From: Alteromonadaceae bacterium Bs31
GTDB lineage: Bacteria; Pseudomonadota; Gammaproteobacteria; Pseudomonadales; Cellvibrionaceae
Length of the DNA stretch: 64,000 nucleotides
Direction: 5' to 3'
Assembly: GCA_900177435.1 (NCBI GenBank)
Contig: FXAI01000007.1
Span: 2,501-66,500 of the forward strand
Under the pieces are notes generated by a model that was given only the letters and a program-made list of their open reading frames with translations, searched no databases and was not told where the DNA came from. This document shows positions 63,612-64,000 of this stretch, one piece after another; the first letter of the stretch is position 1, and every line of letters starts with the position of its first letter. Made by a program: the position numbers and the translations under genes.

Positions 63612-64000
63612 GATTACTTACCTAATTATTCCCTTCAGTTCAGTTTTTTCGACAACAACGGTTTATACGTGTCGAAACCTTATATAAATCTACAAACTTT
63701 CGAAACAATCCTTTTCCAAGAGCTTGAGATATTGCGTGCATCTTTCATTCCAGAAAAGCCTGGTCGATACACACTCGTTCTAAACTGTTCCTTACAGTAA
63801 GCACTCAATGTCGAGCGATCACAGTCAACTCAGGCCAGCAACTTATTTGTTATAAACACACCCGGTGAATAAGATAGTTTATTAATGCTTAACAAAACTG
63901 AATTTACTGTGTTAATCACATGCGTAAAAGCCGAGAAAGCCTTCACATGTTTAATTTAGTTATAGCTGAATAATCAAGGGGAGGATTTTTTTTTGGCTTT
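63612..64000. other. 389-bp terminal region without a recognised gene
   Basis: AT-rich, no RNA gene or repeat seen. At the right edge AGGGGAGG (63977-63984) lies eight bases before a TTG (63993-63995) followed by GCT TT, a possible ribosome site and start of a plus-strand gene that continues outside the window. The evidence for that start is only the Shine-Dalgarno match. Confidence 0.35.

Overview
The window is a contiguous stretch of a Gram-negative gammaproteobacterial chromosome. The housekeeping genes and their order resemble Pseudomonas: clpB, yfiH, rluD, bamD, pilS, pilR, minor pilins, ispH, fkpB, lspA, ileS, ribF, murJ. One very large secreted protein carries poly-serine linkers and family 2 carbohydrate-binding modules. 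That combination is typical of marine polysaccharide degraders of the Cellvibrionales (Saccharophagus, Teredinibacter, Cellvibrio), so this order is the most likely source. The genus assignment is inference; no rRNA gene is present.

Layout. 1-4.9 kb: partial pssA, then branched-chain amino acid synthesis (ilvC with divergent ilvY, and the ilvB-ilvH operon). 5.4-12.5 kb: an orphan epimerase-like SDR, a DUF4124 protein, clpB with a good sigma-32 type promoter, and a fused acyl-CoA synthetase-like/GNAT protein (Pat/PatZ type). 12.6-17.1 kb: yfiH, rluD, bamD, nadE. 17.2-28.1 kb: type IV pilus block, with PilS-PilR, a FimT-like pseudopilin, and on the opposite strand the minor pilin operon fimU-pilV-pilW-pilX-pilY1-pilE. 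28.4-35.8 kb: ispH, fkpB, lspA, ileS, ribF, murJ, all on the minus strand.

36-48 kb is the accessory part. It holds an OmpA-family protein resembling PdsO, whose C-terminus is built from 51-bp tandem repeats with a variable G tract. Next come a polytopic membrane protein with an ICMT-like end, a GT-C-like membrane protein, a second DUF4124 protein, two DUF1566 proteins and a Tat-exported DUF1552 protein. The last gene is a 1529-residue modular redox protein: CBM2, a second beta-sandwich module, a PQQ-type sugar dehydrogenase, another CBM2, cytochrome c and DUF1587/1595/1592/1588/1585 modules. I consider that protein the most interesting object here. It looks like a cellulose-tethered electron-transfer device, related in concept to the Cellvibrio Cbp2D/Cbp2E proteins that support oxidative polysaccharide cleavage.

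48.7-64 kb returns to core functions: aceF and aceE, a PerM-type permease with a TusA-like protein, bepA, a PAS-GGDEF-EAL protein, an S9 peptidase, a voltage-gated-type potassium channel with a C-terminal zinc ribbon, a SUI1/YciH protein, a coiled-coil membrane protein and a PilZ protein. Several strong intrinsic terminators and stem-loops separate these units. No tRNA, rRNA, CRISPR array, insertion sequence or prophage gene was seen.
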